DNA from: Streptomyces flavofungini
GTDB taxonomy: Bacteria > Actinomycetota > Actinomycetes > Streptomycetales > Streptomycetaceae
NCBI RefSeq assembly: GCF_030388665.1
Contig: NZ_CP128846.1
Location: 806,001 to 870,000 of the forward strand
Reading direction: 5' to 3'
Length of the DNA stretch: 64,000 nucleotides
Part shown: positions 27,417-36,075 of the stretch, piece by piece
Layout: every line of letters starts with the position of its first letter
Numbering within the stretch: the stretch's first letter is position 1
Position numbers and translations under genes: made by a program
The notes under the pieces: generated by a model
What the model was told of the DNA's origin: nothing
What the model saw: the letters and a program-made list of their open reading frames with translations, nothing else
The model's database searches: none

Positions 27417-30400
27417 GTGCCGGTGGGGGACGAAGAGGAGAGCGGTGGTGTCCAGGCCCTGCGAACCTGGGCCCGCGAGGCCGTCGAGCGGGCCAGGGCG
27501 CTGCTGCCGACGCCGGACAGGGCGGCTGTGGCCACGTCCGCCCACGACCGGTCGATCGCCGAACTCGACGCACTCTGCCCTCTGTTGGACCACGACCCGG
27601 AGCTGCGCGCCTCGGTGACCGTATGGCTCGGCGGCGCCCTCACCCTGCGGCACGCCGCCGGGGGCGGAGCGCCCGAGGACCGGGAGCGGGCGCACGCGCT
27701 GCTGCGGGACGCGCGGGATCCGGCGACGCCGGTGGGGGCGGCGGCACGCGTCGAGGACCGGCGGTGGGCCGCGCTGTTCCTGCTGACGCATGCGATGCCG
27801 TTGCAGGAGATGCTGGGCGGGCTCGCGCCGGAGCCGGACGCGACCGCCATGTTCGACATGATGATGCGGAAAGGGCCGAGCGGGATGGCCGCCTTCGCGG
27901 CGGAGATCCAGGAACTGGTGGCCGAGGCGGCCGCACTCCCGCTTCCCCAGGAGACCTTGACACAGCTTCGGCAGGTGCGTGACCTGCACGCCCAGCCCTC
28001 GGCCGCCGGGCTCACCGACCTGTTCACGAGCCTCGTACCCGACGACGGGCTCCCGGGCGGCGACAAGATGCGGCAGACCATGATGGACCTGCTGGCGACG
28101 ATGACCGGCGGCGCGGGTCCGACGGCAGGACCGGGCACGGGCCCAGCGGCCGCACCGCGCACGGGCCCGACGGCCCCACCGGGCACTGCCGCCCCCGCCG
28201 ACACGGAACCCAGCGCCACCCAGGACACCCGGGCCCCCGCCGGGGGCCCCGCCCCGGCCACGCACCCCACCCCCGACGCCATCCGTCGGACCCTCGCCGC
28301 CTGGCAGGCCGTCCAGACCACGTCCGTGGACTTCGTCAACCACGCCGGTGGCGGCGACCCGGCCGCCCTCAACCAGCAACTCGGGCGGCTGCGCGAGGCC
28401 CGGGACGGGCTGCCGGACGACATGCCGGACAAGGACGCCCTCGACGGGCTGATGGCGTTGCTGCTCGGTGTCAGCGAAGGCGCCGGCGGCACCCTTCAGG
28501 ACCAGGCTCTCGGCCTGGGGCACACCCGGACCGTCACGGACTTCCTGCGGCGCGAGTCCCACAGCTCGAAACCCATGGCCGACCTCTTCCCGGTCATGGC
28601 CGACGCGATGGACCTGATGACCGGCATCCGCACCGCCGGGCAGGCCGACGACGTGGACCGGCTCCGCGCCCTGCTGGCCGAGGCCGAGGCGTTCGCCGAC
28701 ACCGTCCCCGCCGACCACGCCCTGCGCGCGGTGGCCGTTCTGTCCCGCGCCATGGCCCGCATGATGCTCGGCCGGTGCACCACGGACAGAGAACTGCTCC
28801 TGGGCGGCCTCACCGACCTCGACGAGGGCAGGACCGCCGCGGGCAACAGCGGGCTCCCGATCGGGGACGACGTACTCGCGGGCATCGCCCCCGACGCCGC
28901 GGCCATGCGTGCGTTCCTCAGCGGCGAAGGCACCGGCCTGCCGGAACGGGACGTGCCACCGCCGCAAGCGCCCGCCGACCAGGTGCACTCCGCCGCGACC
29001 CGCCTCGGCATCCGCTACGACTCCACCAAGGACCCGGCGGACCTCGACGCCCTCATCGCCACGCTGGAGCGGCTCCGCGAGCACGTCCGCCAGGGCCGGG
29101 CCCCGCGCGTCGCCGCCCAGTCCCTGTGGTGGCTCGCCGACTCCTACCGGGCCCGCTGGCACCGGGATCACAGCGAGTCCGACGCGAACGCCGTCACTGA
29201 GACGGCGAACGAAGCCATGGCCACTCTCGCGGCCGACGTCCTCCTCCAGCACGGCGCCGAACACCGGCTGGCGACCGCCCGCACCGGTGCGTCCCTCTGT
29301 CTGCGGGCCGCCCTGTGGGCCGCAGCGCACGAGCGGGTGTCCGACGCTCTGACCGCCCTGGAACTGGGCAGGGCGCTGGTGCTGCACGCGGCAGCCACCT
29401 CCCGGGCCGTACCGGACCTGCTCGCGGAGCGCGGGCACCCCGAACTCGCCGCCGCCTGGCGGGAGTCCGGCACCGTCGACGGCGCCGAGCTGCCCGCCGA
29501 GCTGCCGAGCACGCTGCGCCGCCAGGCCCTGGAGGCCCTGGGCTACCGGAAGGAGGGCGGGCTGCTCGCCGCCCCCACCCTGCGCGAACTGGCGGACGGC
29601 GTGGGCGAGGCGGGCGCGGACGCCCTCATCTATCTGGTGCCCGGCAGCGACGGCGAGGCGCCCGGCATGGTGCTGGCTGTGGGCCCCGGGATCGGCGTCG
29701 GCGTGGGCCCGCTGCCGACGCTCTCCGCGACACGGAGCGCCCCCCTGGAGCGGTACCTGGACGCGGCCGCGGCCCGCTCCCGAGACCACGCCGACCAGGA
29801 GGGGGAACGCGTCTGGGAGCAGGCCCTGGCCGACCTGTGCGACTGGGCGTACGAGGTGTTCGGCCAGATCCTGCCCGGCCTCATGGAACACCTCCCCCAG
29901 GACGCGGCCGGGCCCCGCACCCCCCGCCTGGTCCTGGTCCCCTGCGGCCGCCTCGGCATCGTCCCCTGGCATGCCGCCCGCTTCCCCGCGGACGCCCCGT
30001 ACGACTACCTGTGCCAGGCCGCGGTGATCAGCTACGCCGCTTCCGGCGGCCAGTTCCTGCGTACGGCGAAGCGCGCGCCGCGCGACCCGGTCTCCGCCCC
30101 CGCGCTGGTGGCCGACCCGAGCATCTCGCTGACGTACGCCGAGCTGGAGGTCCTGGGGCTGCGCCAGGCCTTCTACCCGGGGGCGCGGCTGTACGGCGAG
30201 TTCGCCACGTTCCCGCCCGACTCGGTGCCGGCGGGCACCCCCGACCAGCTGCTCGCCCTGCTGGGCCAGGACCACTCGATGGTCCATCTGGCCACGCACG
30301 GCATGGCGGGCACACGACCGACGGAGTCGGCTCTGCACCTGGCCCCGGGCGGGCCCGGCGAGGACGTCGGACGGCTCACCGTGACGCGCCTCCTCGACCG

Positions 30401-30800
30401 GCCGCAGTCCGTCGGACAGGACGCTCCGGACGGCCCGTTGATCGTCCTGAGTGCCTGCGAGACCGACCTGAGCACCCGCGACCACGACGAGGCCCTGACG
30501 CTCACGACGGCGTTCGTCTCGGGCGGCGCCCGCGATGTCGTGGGGTCGCGGTGGACCGCGCGGGACGGCGCTTCGATGCTCCTGATGACGGTGTTCCACC
30601 ACCATGTGCGGGCCGGGCTCAGCCCGGTCGACGCGCTGCGGGCCGCGCAGCTGTGGATGCTCGACCCGCGGCGGCAGGATCCGGGCTGCCTGAGCGCCGA
30701 GCTGCGCGGGGACGTCCACCGCACCGACCTGCAACGGCCCGCCGTCTGGGCCGCGTTCATCCATCAGGGCCACCCCGGCCGGGGAGAGGGGAGCGCATGA
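27417..30800 (+). CDS. CHAT-domain (caspase-like) protease with helical-repeat N-terminus
   Basis: An 1127-residue protein. The first ~800 residues are helical, resembling degenerate TPR repeats (MATLAADVLLQHGAEHRLAT, SDALTALELGRALVL), interrupted by a Pro/Ala-rich linker near 225-285. The last ~300 are a CHAT peptidase domain: LVLVPCGRLGIVPWHAARF, then VHLATHGMA with catalytic His961, then IVLSACETDLS with catalytic Cys1014, then FVSGGARDVVGSRWTARDGA. CHAT proteases act as effectors in several prokaryotic defence and cell-death systems, usually sensing through their repeats. GTG at 27417 follows GAGG; GTG two codons later is an alternative. Its stop overlaps the next start (ATGA). Confidence 0.9.
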   Translation: MPVGDEEESGGVQALRTWAREAVERARALLPTPDRAAVATSAHDRSIAELDALCPLLDHDPELRASVTVWLGGALTLRHAAGGGAPEDRERAHALLRDARDPATPVGAAARVEDRRWAALFLLTHAMPLQEMLGGLAPEPDATAMFDMMMRKGPSGMAAFAAEIQELVAEAAALPLPQETLTQLRQVRDLHAQPSAAGLTDLFTSLVPDDGLPGGDKMRQTMMDLLATMTGGAGPTAGPGTGPAAAPRTGPTAPPGTAAPADTEPSATQDTRAPAGGPAPATHPTPDAIRRTLAAWQAVQTTSVDFVNHAGGGDPAALNQQLGRLREARDGLPDDMPDKDALDGLMALLLGVSEGAGGTLQDQALGLGHTRTVTDFLRRESHSSKPMADLFPVMADAMDLMTGIRTAGQADDVDRLRALLAEAEAFADTVPADHALRAVAVLSRAMARMMLGRCTTDRELLLGGLTDLDEGRTAAGNSGLPIGDDVLAGIAPDAAAMRAFLSGEGTGLPERDVPPPQAPADQVHSAATRLGIRYDSTKDPADLDALIATLERLREHVRQGRAPRVAAQSLWWLADSYRARWHRDHSESDANAVTETANEAMATLAADVLLQHGAEHRLATARTGASLCLRAALWAAAHERVSDALTALELGRALVLHAAATSRAVPDLLAERGHPELAAAWRESGTVDGAELPAELPSTLRRQALEALGYRKEGGLLAAPTLRELADGVGEAGADALIYLVPGSDGEAPGMVLAVGPGIGVGVGPLPTLSATRSAPLERYLDAAAARSRDHADQEGERVWEQALADLCDWAYEVFGQILPGLMEHLPQDAAGPRTPRLVLVPCGRLGIVPWHAARFPADAPYDYLCQAAVISYAASGGQFLRTAKRAPRDPVSAPALVADPSISLTYAELEVLGLRQAFYPGARLYGEFATFPPDSVPAGTPDQLLALLGQDHSMVHLATHGMAGTRPTESALHLAPGGPGEDVGRLTVTRLLDRPQSVGQDAPDGPLIVLSACETDLSTRDHDEALTLTTAFVSGGARDVVGSRWTARDGASMLLMTVFHHHVRAGLSPVDALRAAQLWMLDPRRQDPGCLSAELRGDVHRTDLQRPAVWAAFIHQGHPGRGEGSA

Positions 30801-31486
30801 ACCAGAAGGAGGACGGCGGGGCCGAGGTGCTCGGCCTCGTCGACGAACACCTGGACAGCGTCCGCGAGCGGTTGACCGACGCGCAGTACGAGCTGCTGCT
30901 CACCCGCCTGCGCGCACTCGCCGACACCCCTGGGGGCGACGCCAGGGCCGTGCTCCGGGCCTTCCAGGCCGTGCGTCTGTGCCTGGTGCCGCTGCCGTTC
31001 GACCATCCGGTCCGCGAGGCCCTGGACGCCGTCCGGTTCGCCGGAGCGGCACCGGTCGGCCACCTCGCCGTCCTGCGGACGCAGATGCTGCTCGCCCGGA
31101 TCACGGCCGACCCGGATCCGCCCCCCGAGACCTCGGCCGTCATCGCCGCCGTCGAGGACCGGCTGCTGCGCGCGCCCGCCCTGTCGGCCACCGAGGTCCG
31201 CACCCGGTACCGCGGCGCGGCGCCGCCCGCCGAGCTGATCCGGCTCGCCGACCCCGATCTCGGCGACCGCTACCCGGAGTTCCAGTTCGAGCCCGGCGGC
31301 CCGCCGTACGAGGTCGTCCTCGAGGTCAACCGGGTCCTGCTCGCCGACGCCGATCCGTGGGGCGCCGCCGACTGGTGGCTGAGCGGCAACCCCTGGCTCG
31401 GCGGAGGCCCGCCCGCGGACCTCCTCGGCGTCCGCCCCGACCGCGAACTCGTGGGCGCGGCCGTGGCGTTGGTGGAGGGGGCCTGA
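30797..31486 (+). CDS. MbcA/ParS-type antitoxin-like protein (DUF2384-like C-terminus)
   Basis: A 229-residue cytoplasmic protein. The N-terminal two thirds are helical (LGLVDEHLDSVRERLTDAQY and later EALDAVRFAGAAPVGHLAVL) and I see no DNA-binding helix-turn-helix. The C-terminal segment ADWWLSGNPWLGGGPPADLL resembles the toxin-binding tail of MbcA/ParS/Xre antitoxins, in which a tryptophan-leucine helix is followed by a glycine-rich PxxLL element. Directly downstream, overlapping by one base, is a RES-domain gene, the usual partner. Function as antitoxin or adaptor is inferred from tail plus context. Confidence 0.65.
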   Translation: MNQKEDGGAEVLGLVDEHLDSVRERLTDAQYELLLTRLRALADTPGGDARAVLRAFQAVRLCLVPLPFDHPVREALDAVRFAGAAPVGHLAVLRTQMLLARITADPDPPPETSAVIAAVEDRLLRAPALSATEVRTRYRGAAPPAELIRLADPDLGDRYPEFQFEPGGPPYEVVLEVNRVLLADADPWGAADWWLSGNPWLGGGPPADLLGVRPDRELVGAAVALVEGA

Positions 31487-32163
31487 TGCACGACGCGACC
31501 GTCCCGCCCTCCGCGTACCGCTTCCAGCCGCACTGGGAGGTGCTGCCCGCGGGTTCCCACCTGTGGCGGATGCACTCGTCCCGGTACGCGGCCGGGCAGT
31601 TCAAGCCGTTCGACGCGCACGACCGCGCGCCCGGCCGCTTCCACGGCACACCGGAGGACCCCTACCCCTGCCTCTATGCCGCGACGGACCCCGAGACCGC
31701 GCTCGCCGAGACGCTGCTGCGCTCCGTCCCGTTCGACCGGGAGACCAGCATGCGCCTGATCCCCTGGGCGGCGGTGCGCGGCAAGTCACTGAACGCGGTG
31801 CGGACCCGGTGCGAGCTGAGGCTGGTCTCGCTGTGTTCCGGGGCGGCCCTCGCCGCCGTCTGCCAGGACCACCTCCTGCTGGAGAGCGAGGGGCCGGAGC
31901 ACTACGCGGGCACACGGCTCTGGGCACGGGAGATCCGGGCTCAGGTGCCCGACGCCATGGGCATGGTGTGGGGTTCGCGACGCAATCCGTCGCAGCGGGC
32001 CCTGGTGCTCTTCGGTGACCGCGTCGCGGACCTCGCGGACGGTCCCCTGGCGGCGCTTCCGCATCGCGGCATCCCTGACCTCGGCTCCCCTGGCGGCATC
32101 AAGGAGGCCAACCAGCTCCTCGAACCCCTGCGTTCGGCGATCAAGGAGCCGCTGCGCCGCTGA
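31486..32163 (+). CDS. RES-domain protein (NAD+-degrading toxin fold)
   Basis: A 225-residue protein. RES hallmarks in order are HLWRMHSSRYAAGQFKPF (conserved Arg), GRFHG, CLYAATDPETALAETLL (conserved Glu) and GMVWGSRRNPSQRALVLF (conserved Ser). RES toxins of Res-Xre pairs have an ADP-ribosyltransferase-like fold and deplete NAD+. The partner antitoxin-like gene overlaps it by one base, but the upstream CHAT gene makes the module a three-gene unit. Toxicity is not shown by sequence. Confidence 0.82.
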   Translation: MHDATVPPSAYRFQPHWEVLPAGSHLWRMHSSRYAAGQFKPFDAHDRAPGRFHGTPEDPYPCLYAATDPETALAETLLRSVPFDRETSMRLIPWAAVRGKSLNAVRTRCELRLVSLCSGAALAAVCQDHLLLESEGPEHYAGTRLWAREIRAQVPDAMGMVWGSRRNPSQRALVLFGDRVADLADGPLAALPHRGIPDLGSPGGIKEANQLLEPLRSAIKEPLRR

Positions 32164-32252
32164 TCCGGGCGCCCGGTCCGGCGCCCGGCCAGGACCCGAC
32201 CGGGACGCGACCAGTCCGCGCCCGGCCGGTCCGCTTCACTGAAGAGGCGGGT

Positions 32253-32288
32253 CGCCCGGGGACAACATCGGGGGAGCCTCCCCGGGCG
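32253..32288. terminator. Hairpin between the CHAT-RES and GTPase modules
   Basis: A perfect 10-bp stem (CGCCCGGGGA ... TCCCCGGGCG) with a 16-base loop lies between the RES gene and the next operon. No T-tract follows. It probably ends or attenuates the first transcript. Confidence 0.6.
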
Positions 32289-32383
32289 GCCCGCTCCCCC
32301 ACGGGCCGCCACCGAGCATCTCCGTGGCGCCAATTCACGGAAGGAACAGGCATGTTGAGGACTACGCCCCCTACCGTGACCCT

Positions 32384-32599
32384 ATGACCGGGGGGATGGC
32401 CGCATGGGCGCACGGCTGCGCGGGGCGCACGGTGACCTGGCCAGCCCCCGACACGTACGTACTCGTTGACGGTGTCCTGCTGCGCATGGTGCCCGAGCCG
32501 CCCGGCCTGCCGCCGGGCACGGCCGTCACCGTGCGCCACGACCCCGAACGGCAGCGGCTTGTGGCCCACGCCGACGACACACAGGGGGCGGCGGGATGA
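32384..32599 (+). CDS. Small protein, first gene of the GTPase/chaperone operon
   Basis: A 71-residue protein starting with ATG at 32384 (MTGGMAAWAHGCAGRTVTW). The segment TYVLVDGVLLRMVPEPPGLP with TAVTVRHDPERQRL suggests a small beta-barrel, but no family is recognised. Its stop overlaps the start of the VWA gene by 4 bp (ATGA), so it belongs to the operon. Confidence 0.6.
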   Translation: MTGGMAAWAHGCAGRTVTWPAPDTYVLVDGVLLRMVPEPPGLPPGTAVTVRHDPERQRLVAHADDTQGAAG

Positions 32600-33366
32600 G
32601 CGTCGACGGCATCGGGTTCGGGAGCGGGTACGAGGAACGGCAGCCCGTGCTGCTGCTCCTCGACACGTCCGCGTCGATGGGGCGCCCCGTCGACCAGCCG
32701 CGGATCGCCGAGCTGAACCACGCGCTGAACCGCTGGTTCGACGGGGTCCGCGCGCAGGAGCGCCTGCGCACCCGGGTGGAGGTCTGCCTCCTCACCTTCG
32801 ACTCGGCCGTACGCGTCTACGACCCGGGGCCGGGCCGTCTGGTTCCGGTCGAGGAGGGCGCCGCCGACCGGCTCTTCGTCCCCGTGGACAGCATGCGTCC
32901 ACCCGCGCTGCGCGCCGAGGGCCTGACCCGGCTGACGGAGGCCGTGGAGACGGCCCTCGGGCTGGCCCACGACCGCTACCGCGCCCTGCAACGGCAACGG
33001 GTGCCTGTGCGGCGCCCCTTCGTGTGGGTCCTGACGGACGGCGCGCCGAGCGACGCCCAGGGCCGCCCCTTGGCGGCCGAAGCCCTGGCGGGCACGGCGG
33101 GGCGGGTGCGCCGGGGCGAGGCGCGAGGCGAGTGGGTCTTCCAGGTCATCGGAGTGCGCGGCGCCGACCTGCCGATGCTCCGGGTCCTCGCGCCGAAGGC
33201 CACGTCCCCGTTGGCGGACCTCGACTTCGGCCGGATCCTCGACCTGCTGTTCCAGAGCACGGACGACAGCAGCCCGGACCAGGACGCGGACCTCATCCAC
33301 CAGCAGGTCAACGACCGCGCCGCCCGCCTCGCCCGGATGGACCGCCTGGAGAGGGACCTCCGGTGA
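32596..33366 (+). CDS. von Willebrand factor A (VWA) domain protein
   Basis: A 256-residue single-domain protein. The metal-binding MIDAS motif is present: LLLLDTSASMGRP (DxSxS), a following threonine region (RLTEAVETAL), and VWVLTDGAPSD with the second aspartate. VWA proteins scaffold metal-dependent complexes; in TerY-like systems they pair with a PP2C phosphatase and a kinase, which is what follows here. GTGA overlap with the next gene. Confidence 0.88.
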   Translation: MSVDGIGFGSGYEERQPVLLLLDTSASMGRPVDQPRIAELNHALNRWFDGVRAQERLRTRVEVCLLTFDSAVRVYDPGPGRLVPVEEGAADRLFVPVDSMRPPALRAEGLTRLTEAVETALGLAHDRYRALQRQRVPVRRPFVWVLTDGAPSDAQGRPLAAEALAGTAGRVRRGEARGEWVFQVIGVRGADLPMLRVLAPKATSPLADLDFGRILDLLFQSTDDSSPDQDADLIHQQVNDRAARLARMDRLERDLR

Positions 33367-34343
33367 TCGTCGCGGGCGCCTGCGTCCAGGGCACCGCCCA
33401 CCTCGCGAGCGGGCAGGGCTGCCAGGACGCCTTCAAGGCGGTCGATGTGGGCGACGCGGCGGTCCTCGCGGTGTCCGACGGCGCCGGCAGCCGCGACCGC
33501 AGCGCTCTGGGCGCCCACATCGCGGTCGACGCGGCGTGCCGTCTCCTCGCGCGGGGCCTGCCGGAGGTGACGGCGGAGCCGGAGGTGTGGACGCGGTGGG
33601 TCGCGGAGCGCGGGCGCAGGGTGGTCGAGGAGTATCTGCGGGCGGTGGCGGGGGTGCTCGGTGGGGGTGCGGGGGCTGGGGCCGCGTGCGTGATGGGCGC
33701 GGACGCGAGCGCGGCGGGCCGACGCGCGGTGAGCACGGAGGTCAGCACGGACACGGACGCCACGAGCCGACCCGCCCGGGTCCCGGACGCCGAAAGCCGA
33801 CCCGCCGGGGACCGGGTCGCCACGGGCCGACCCGCCGAAGACCCGGACGCCGAGAGCCGACCCGCCGCGGGTGTGGAAGCACCCGCCGCCGACCCCGGCG
33901 CCCTCGCGGCCACCCTCACCGCGGCCGTCGTGGCCCCGCCCTGGACGGCGTTCGTCTCGCTGGGGGACGGCTTCGGCACCCTGCTGACCCGCGACGACCG
34001 CAGCCATCTGGTGCTGCCTCCGCCGACCGGTCCCGCTTCCTTCCTCTCCTCGCCCGGCGCGGCCCTGCGCGTGCGGACCTTCGTCGTCTGGGAACCGGAG
34101 CTCGCCGGAGTGGTCCTCGCCACCGACGGCTGTGCCGCCCTCGCCCTCGACCACCCCTGCGTCCACCGCCTCCCCTTGGAGGCAGGTCCGTTGCCGGCGG
34201 CGGGCTTCTTCCTCGGGCTCGCCGCCACGCTCCGCGAGAACGGCGGGGACGCCGAGCCCCTGCGGCGCCGCCTCTCCGGTCCTGAGGCCGGCCGGACCGG
34301 CGACGACCTGACCGTCCTGTGCGCACTCGTCGAAGGGGGGTGA
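33363..34343 (+). CDS. PP2C-type protein phosphatase
   Basis: A 326-residue Mg/Mn-dependent phosphatase fold. Visible motifs are GQGCQDAFKA (Asp of motif 1), AVSDGAGSRDRSALGAHIAV (DG of motif 2), LGDGFGTLLTRD, VVLATDGCAAL and the terminal TGDDLTVL. An insertion around residues 130-180 consists of repeated DAESRPA units and varies in composition from the rest. GTG at 33363 overlaps the VWA stop by 4 bp. With the adjacent kinase it should set a reversible phosphorylation state of operon proteins. Confidence 0.87.
   Translation: MIVAGACVQGTAHLASGQGCQDAFKAVDVGDAAVLAVSDGAGSRDRSALGAHIAVDAACRLLARGLPEVTAEPEVWTRWVAERGRRVVEEYLRAVAGVLGGGAGAGAACVMGADASAAGRRAVSTEVSTDTDATSRPARVPDAESRPAGDRVATGRPAEDPDAESRPAAGVEAPAADPGALAATLTAAVVAPPWTAFVSLGDGFGTLLTRDDRSHLVLPPPTGPASFLSSPGAALRVRTFVVWEPELAGVVLATDGCAALALDHPCVHRLPLEAGPLPAAGFFLGLAATLRENGGDAEPLRRRLSGPEAGRTGDDLTVLCALVEGG
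33763..33873 (+). repeat. In-frame GC-rich repeats in the phosphatase gene
   Basis: Three imperfect units of roughly 33-36 bp encode variants of PDAESRPA / GDRVATGRPA / EDPDAESRPA. They form a flexible insert between phosphatase motifs. Confidence 0.7.
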
Positions 34344-35398
34344 GCGTGGGACTGACAGTGATGTCCGGCCACGGGCACACATGGCGCCTGACCGAGCAGA
34401 TCGGCAGCGGCTCGGAGGGGTTCGTGTACGGCGTCGACGACGCGCGCCCCCTCGTCGCGAAGCTCGTCCCCGACCCGCCCGACCCGGAGGCGTACCGCCG
34501 CCGCGTGGCCCGCCTGGTGCGCCAGCGCCGCGAACCGCGCACCGTCGGCCTGCTCTCCGGCACGCCCGTCCGGCTCGCCTGGCCGCTGGTCCCGGTCCGC
34601 ACGGCGCGGGGAGCCGCCGCGGACCGCGTCGACGGCTACGTGATGCCCGACATGCGCCACGCCTACCAGCCGTTCAGCCACCTCCTCGGCGTCTCCGCCC
34701 GGCGCGCCTTCCTGCCCCGGGCGACCTGGGCCACCGCCCTGCGCGCCGCCCTCGCCCTCGCCCGGCTCCTCGGCGAACTGCACGCCGAGGGCTATGTGGT
34801 GGGCGACCTCAAGACCGACAACCTGTGGGTCGGCGAGTGCGGCCGGGTCGGCATGGCGGACGTCGACTCCTGGCAGTTCACGGACGGCCGCGAGCTGTTC
34901 CCCGGCCGCATGCGCACGCCCGGCTACACGGCCCCCGAGCGGCTCGGCGGCGCCACCGGCACGCCACCGGACACCGCGTCCGACGACTTCGCCCTCGCCG
35001 TCCTGGTGCACCAACTGCTCCTGGCCGGGCTGCACCCCTTCGCCGGTCACCCGGCGGACGGCGGCGACTACCGTTCGTACGACGACAACGTCCTCCACGG
35101 GCGCTGCCGGATCGTGGACCGCGCCTCGGTGCTGCTGCCCCGCTCCGTGCCGCCCGCCGATTCACTGCCGAGGCGGCTCGCGGAGCTGTTCCGGGCGGCG
35201 TTCACGGACGCGGCCCACCGCCCCGCGGCGGCCGCGTGGGCCGACGCGCTCGCGGCCGAACTGGCCCCCGGCCGACTGCGCGTGTGCGCGGTGAACGCCC
35301 GCCACCTCCACACCGTGGAACGGCCCTGGTGCCCGTGGTGCGACCAGGCCGAGCAAGGCATCGACAGCTATCCCGACACGACGCAGGAGGAAGCGTGA
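34340..35398 (+). CDS. Protein-kinase-like protein with C-terminal zinc-ribbon motif
   Basis: A 352-residue kinase fold. The glycine loop is IGSGSEGFVYGV, the ATP lysine lies in VAKLVPD (about residue 40), the catalytic loop is VVGDLKTDNLWV (about 152-163) and the metal-binding segment is MADVDSWQF in place of DFG, as in the kinases that accompany PP2C/VWA genes. PGYTAPERLGG matches the activation segment end. A C-terminal WCPWCDQ pair of cysteines could bind metal. GTG at 34340 overlaps the phosphatase stop. Confidence 0.86.
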   Translation: MSVGLTVMSGHGHTWRLTEQIGSGSEGFVYGVDDARPLVAKLVPDPPDPEAYRRRVARLVRQRREPRTVGLLSGTPVRLAWPLVPVRTARGAAADRVDGYVMPDMRHAYQPFSHLLGVSARRAFLPRATWATALRAALALARLLGELHAEGYVVGDLKTDNLWVGECGRVGMADVDSWQFTDGRELFPGRMRTPGYTAPERLGGATGTPPDTASDDFALAVLVHQLLLAGLHPFAGHPADGGDYRSYDDNVLHGRCRIVDRASVLLPRSVPPADSLPRRLAELFRAAFTDAAHRPAAAAWADALAAELAPGRLRVCAVNARHLHTVERPWCPWCDQAEQGIDSYPDTTQEEA

Positions 35399-36075
35399 CG
35401 CCCCTCCCCCCACCACGGCACGGCGCACGCGCGAGCACCGCCGTGTCCGTGGCCCGGACGCTGGACCGCTGCACGGTCCTCGGCCCCGGCAGCCGCGCGG
35501 TCCTCTGGGTGCAGGGCTGCCCGCTGCGCTGCCACGGCTGCGTGGCGGCGGAGACCCTGCCCTTCGAGGGCGGCACCAGCCGGACGGTCGCCGAACTCAC
35601 CGACTGGCTCTGCGACGTGGACGGCATCGAGGGGGTCACGCTCTCCGGCGGCGAGCCGTTCAGCCAGGCCGGAGCCCTGGCCGAGCTGCTCGACGCGGTC
35701 CGGGAGCGGCGCGGGGACTTCGGCGCGATGGCGTACTCCGGCTTCCGCCACGAGGCGCTGCGGCGCGGCGGCCCCGCCAGGCTCGCCCTCCTCGACCGGC
35801 TCGACCTGCTGGTCGACGGGCCGTACGTCGCGGCGCGGCACGGCAGTCTGCGCTGGCGCGGCTCGGACAACCAGCGGCTGATCCCGCTCACCGACCGCTA
35901 CGCCCGGAGCCTGGCCGAGCCGGACACGACCGCCGGGGTCGAACTGTCCGTGGAGCCGGGCGGAGCGCTCGCCTGGGCCGGGGTGCCGCCGAGCCCCGGA
36001 TTCCGCAGCAGACTCGAGGAGCGGCTCGCGGCACGGGGGTTCGTGCTGCACACCGAGGCACGGAGGGAACGATGA
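35395..36075 (+). CDS. Radical-SAM protein of the NrdG/activase type
   Basis: A 226-residue enzyme with the CxxxCxxC iron-sulfur motif in WVQGCPLRCHGC (three cysteines) and the SAM-contacting GVTLSGGEPFSQ. Size and the motif FDxLVDGPY-like stretch LLVDGPYVAARHG match 4Fe-4S activases of the NrdG/PflA kind. Such enzymes generate a radical on a partner, but no glycyl-radical enzyme is near. GTG at 35395 with a clean GCAGGAGGAAGC site; 4-bp overlaps on both sides tie it to this operon. Confidence 0.86.
   Translation: MTPLPPPRHGARASTAVSVARTLDRCTVLGPGSRAVLWVQGCPLRCHGCVAAETLPFEGGTSRTVAELTDWLCDVDGIEGVTLSGGEPFSQAGALAELLDAVRERRGDFGAMAYSGFRHEALRRGGPARLALLDRLDLLVDGPYVAARHGSLRWRGSDNQRLIPLTDRYARSLAEPDTTAGVELSVEPGGALAWAGVPPSPGFRSRLEERLAARGFVLHTEARRER

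Noticed and set aside
26967..30773. A 1268-codon open frame antisense to the CHAT gene
   Set aside because: It lies opposite a protein with clear CHAT motifs and has no domain, as expected for antisense frames in very GC-rich DNA.
33763..33873. Repeats that could suggest a CRISPR array
   Set aside because: Units are contiguous, in frame and degenerate, without spacers; the same holds for 37847-37950 and 40317-40490. No cas genes are present.
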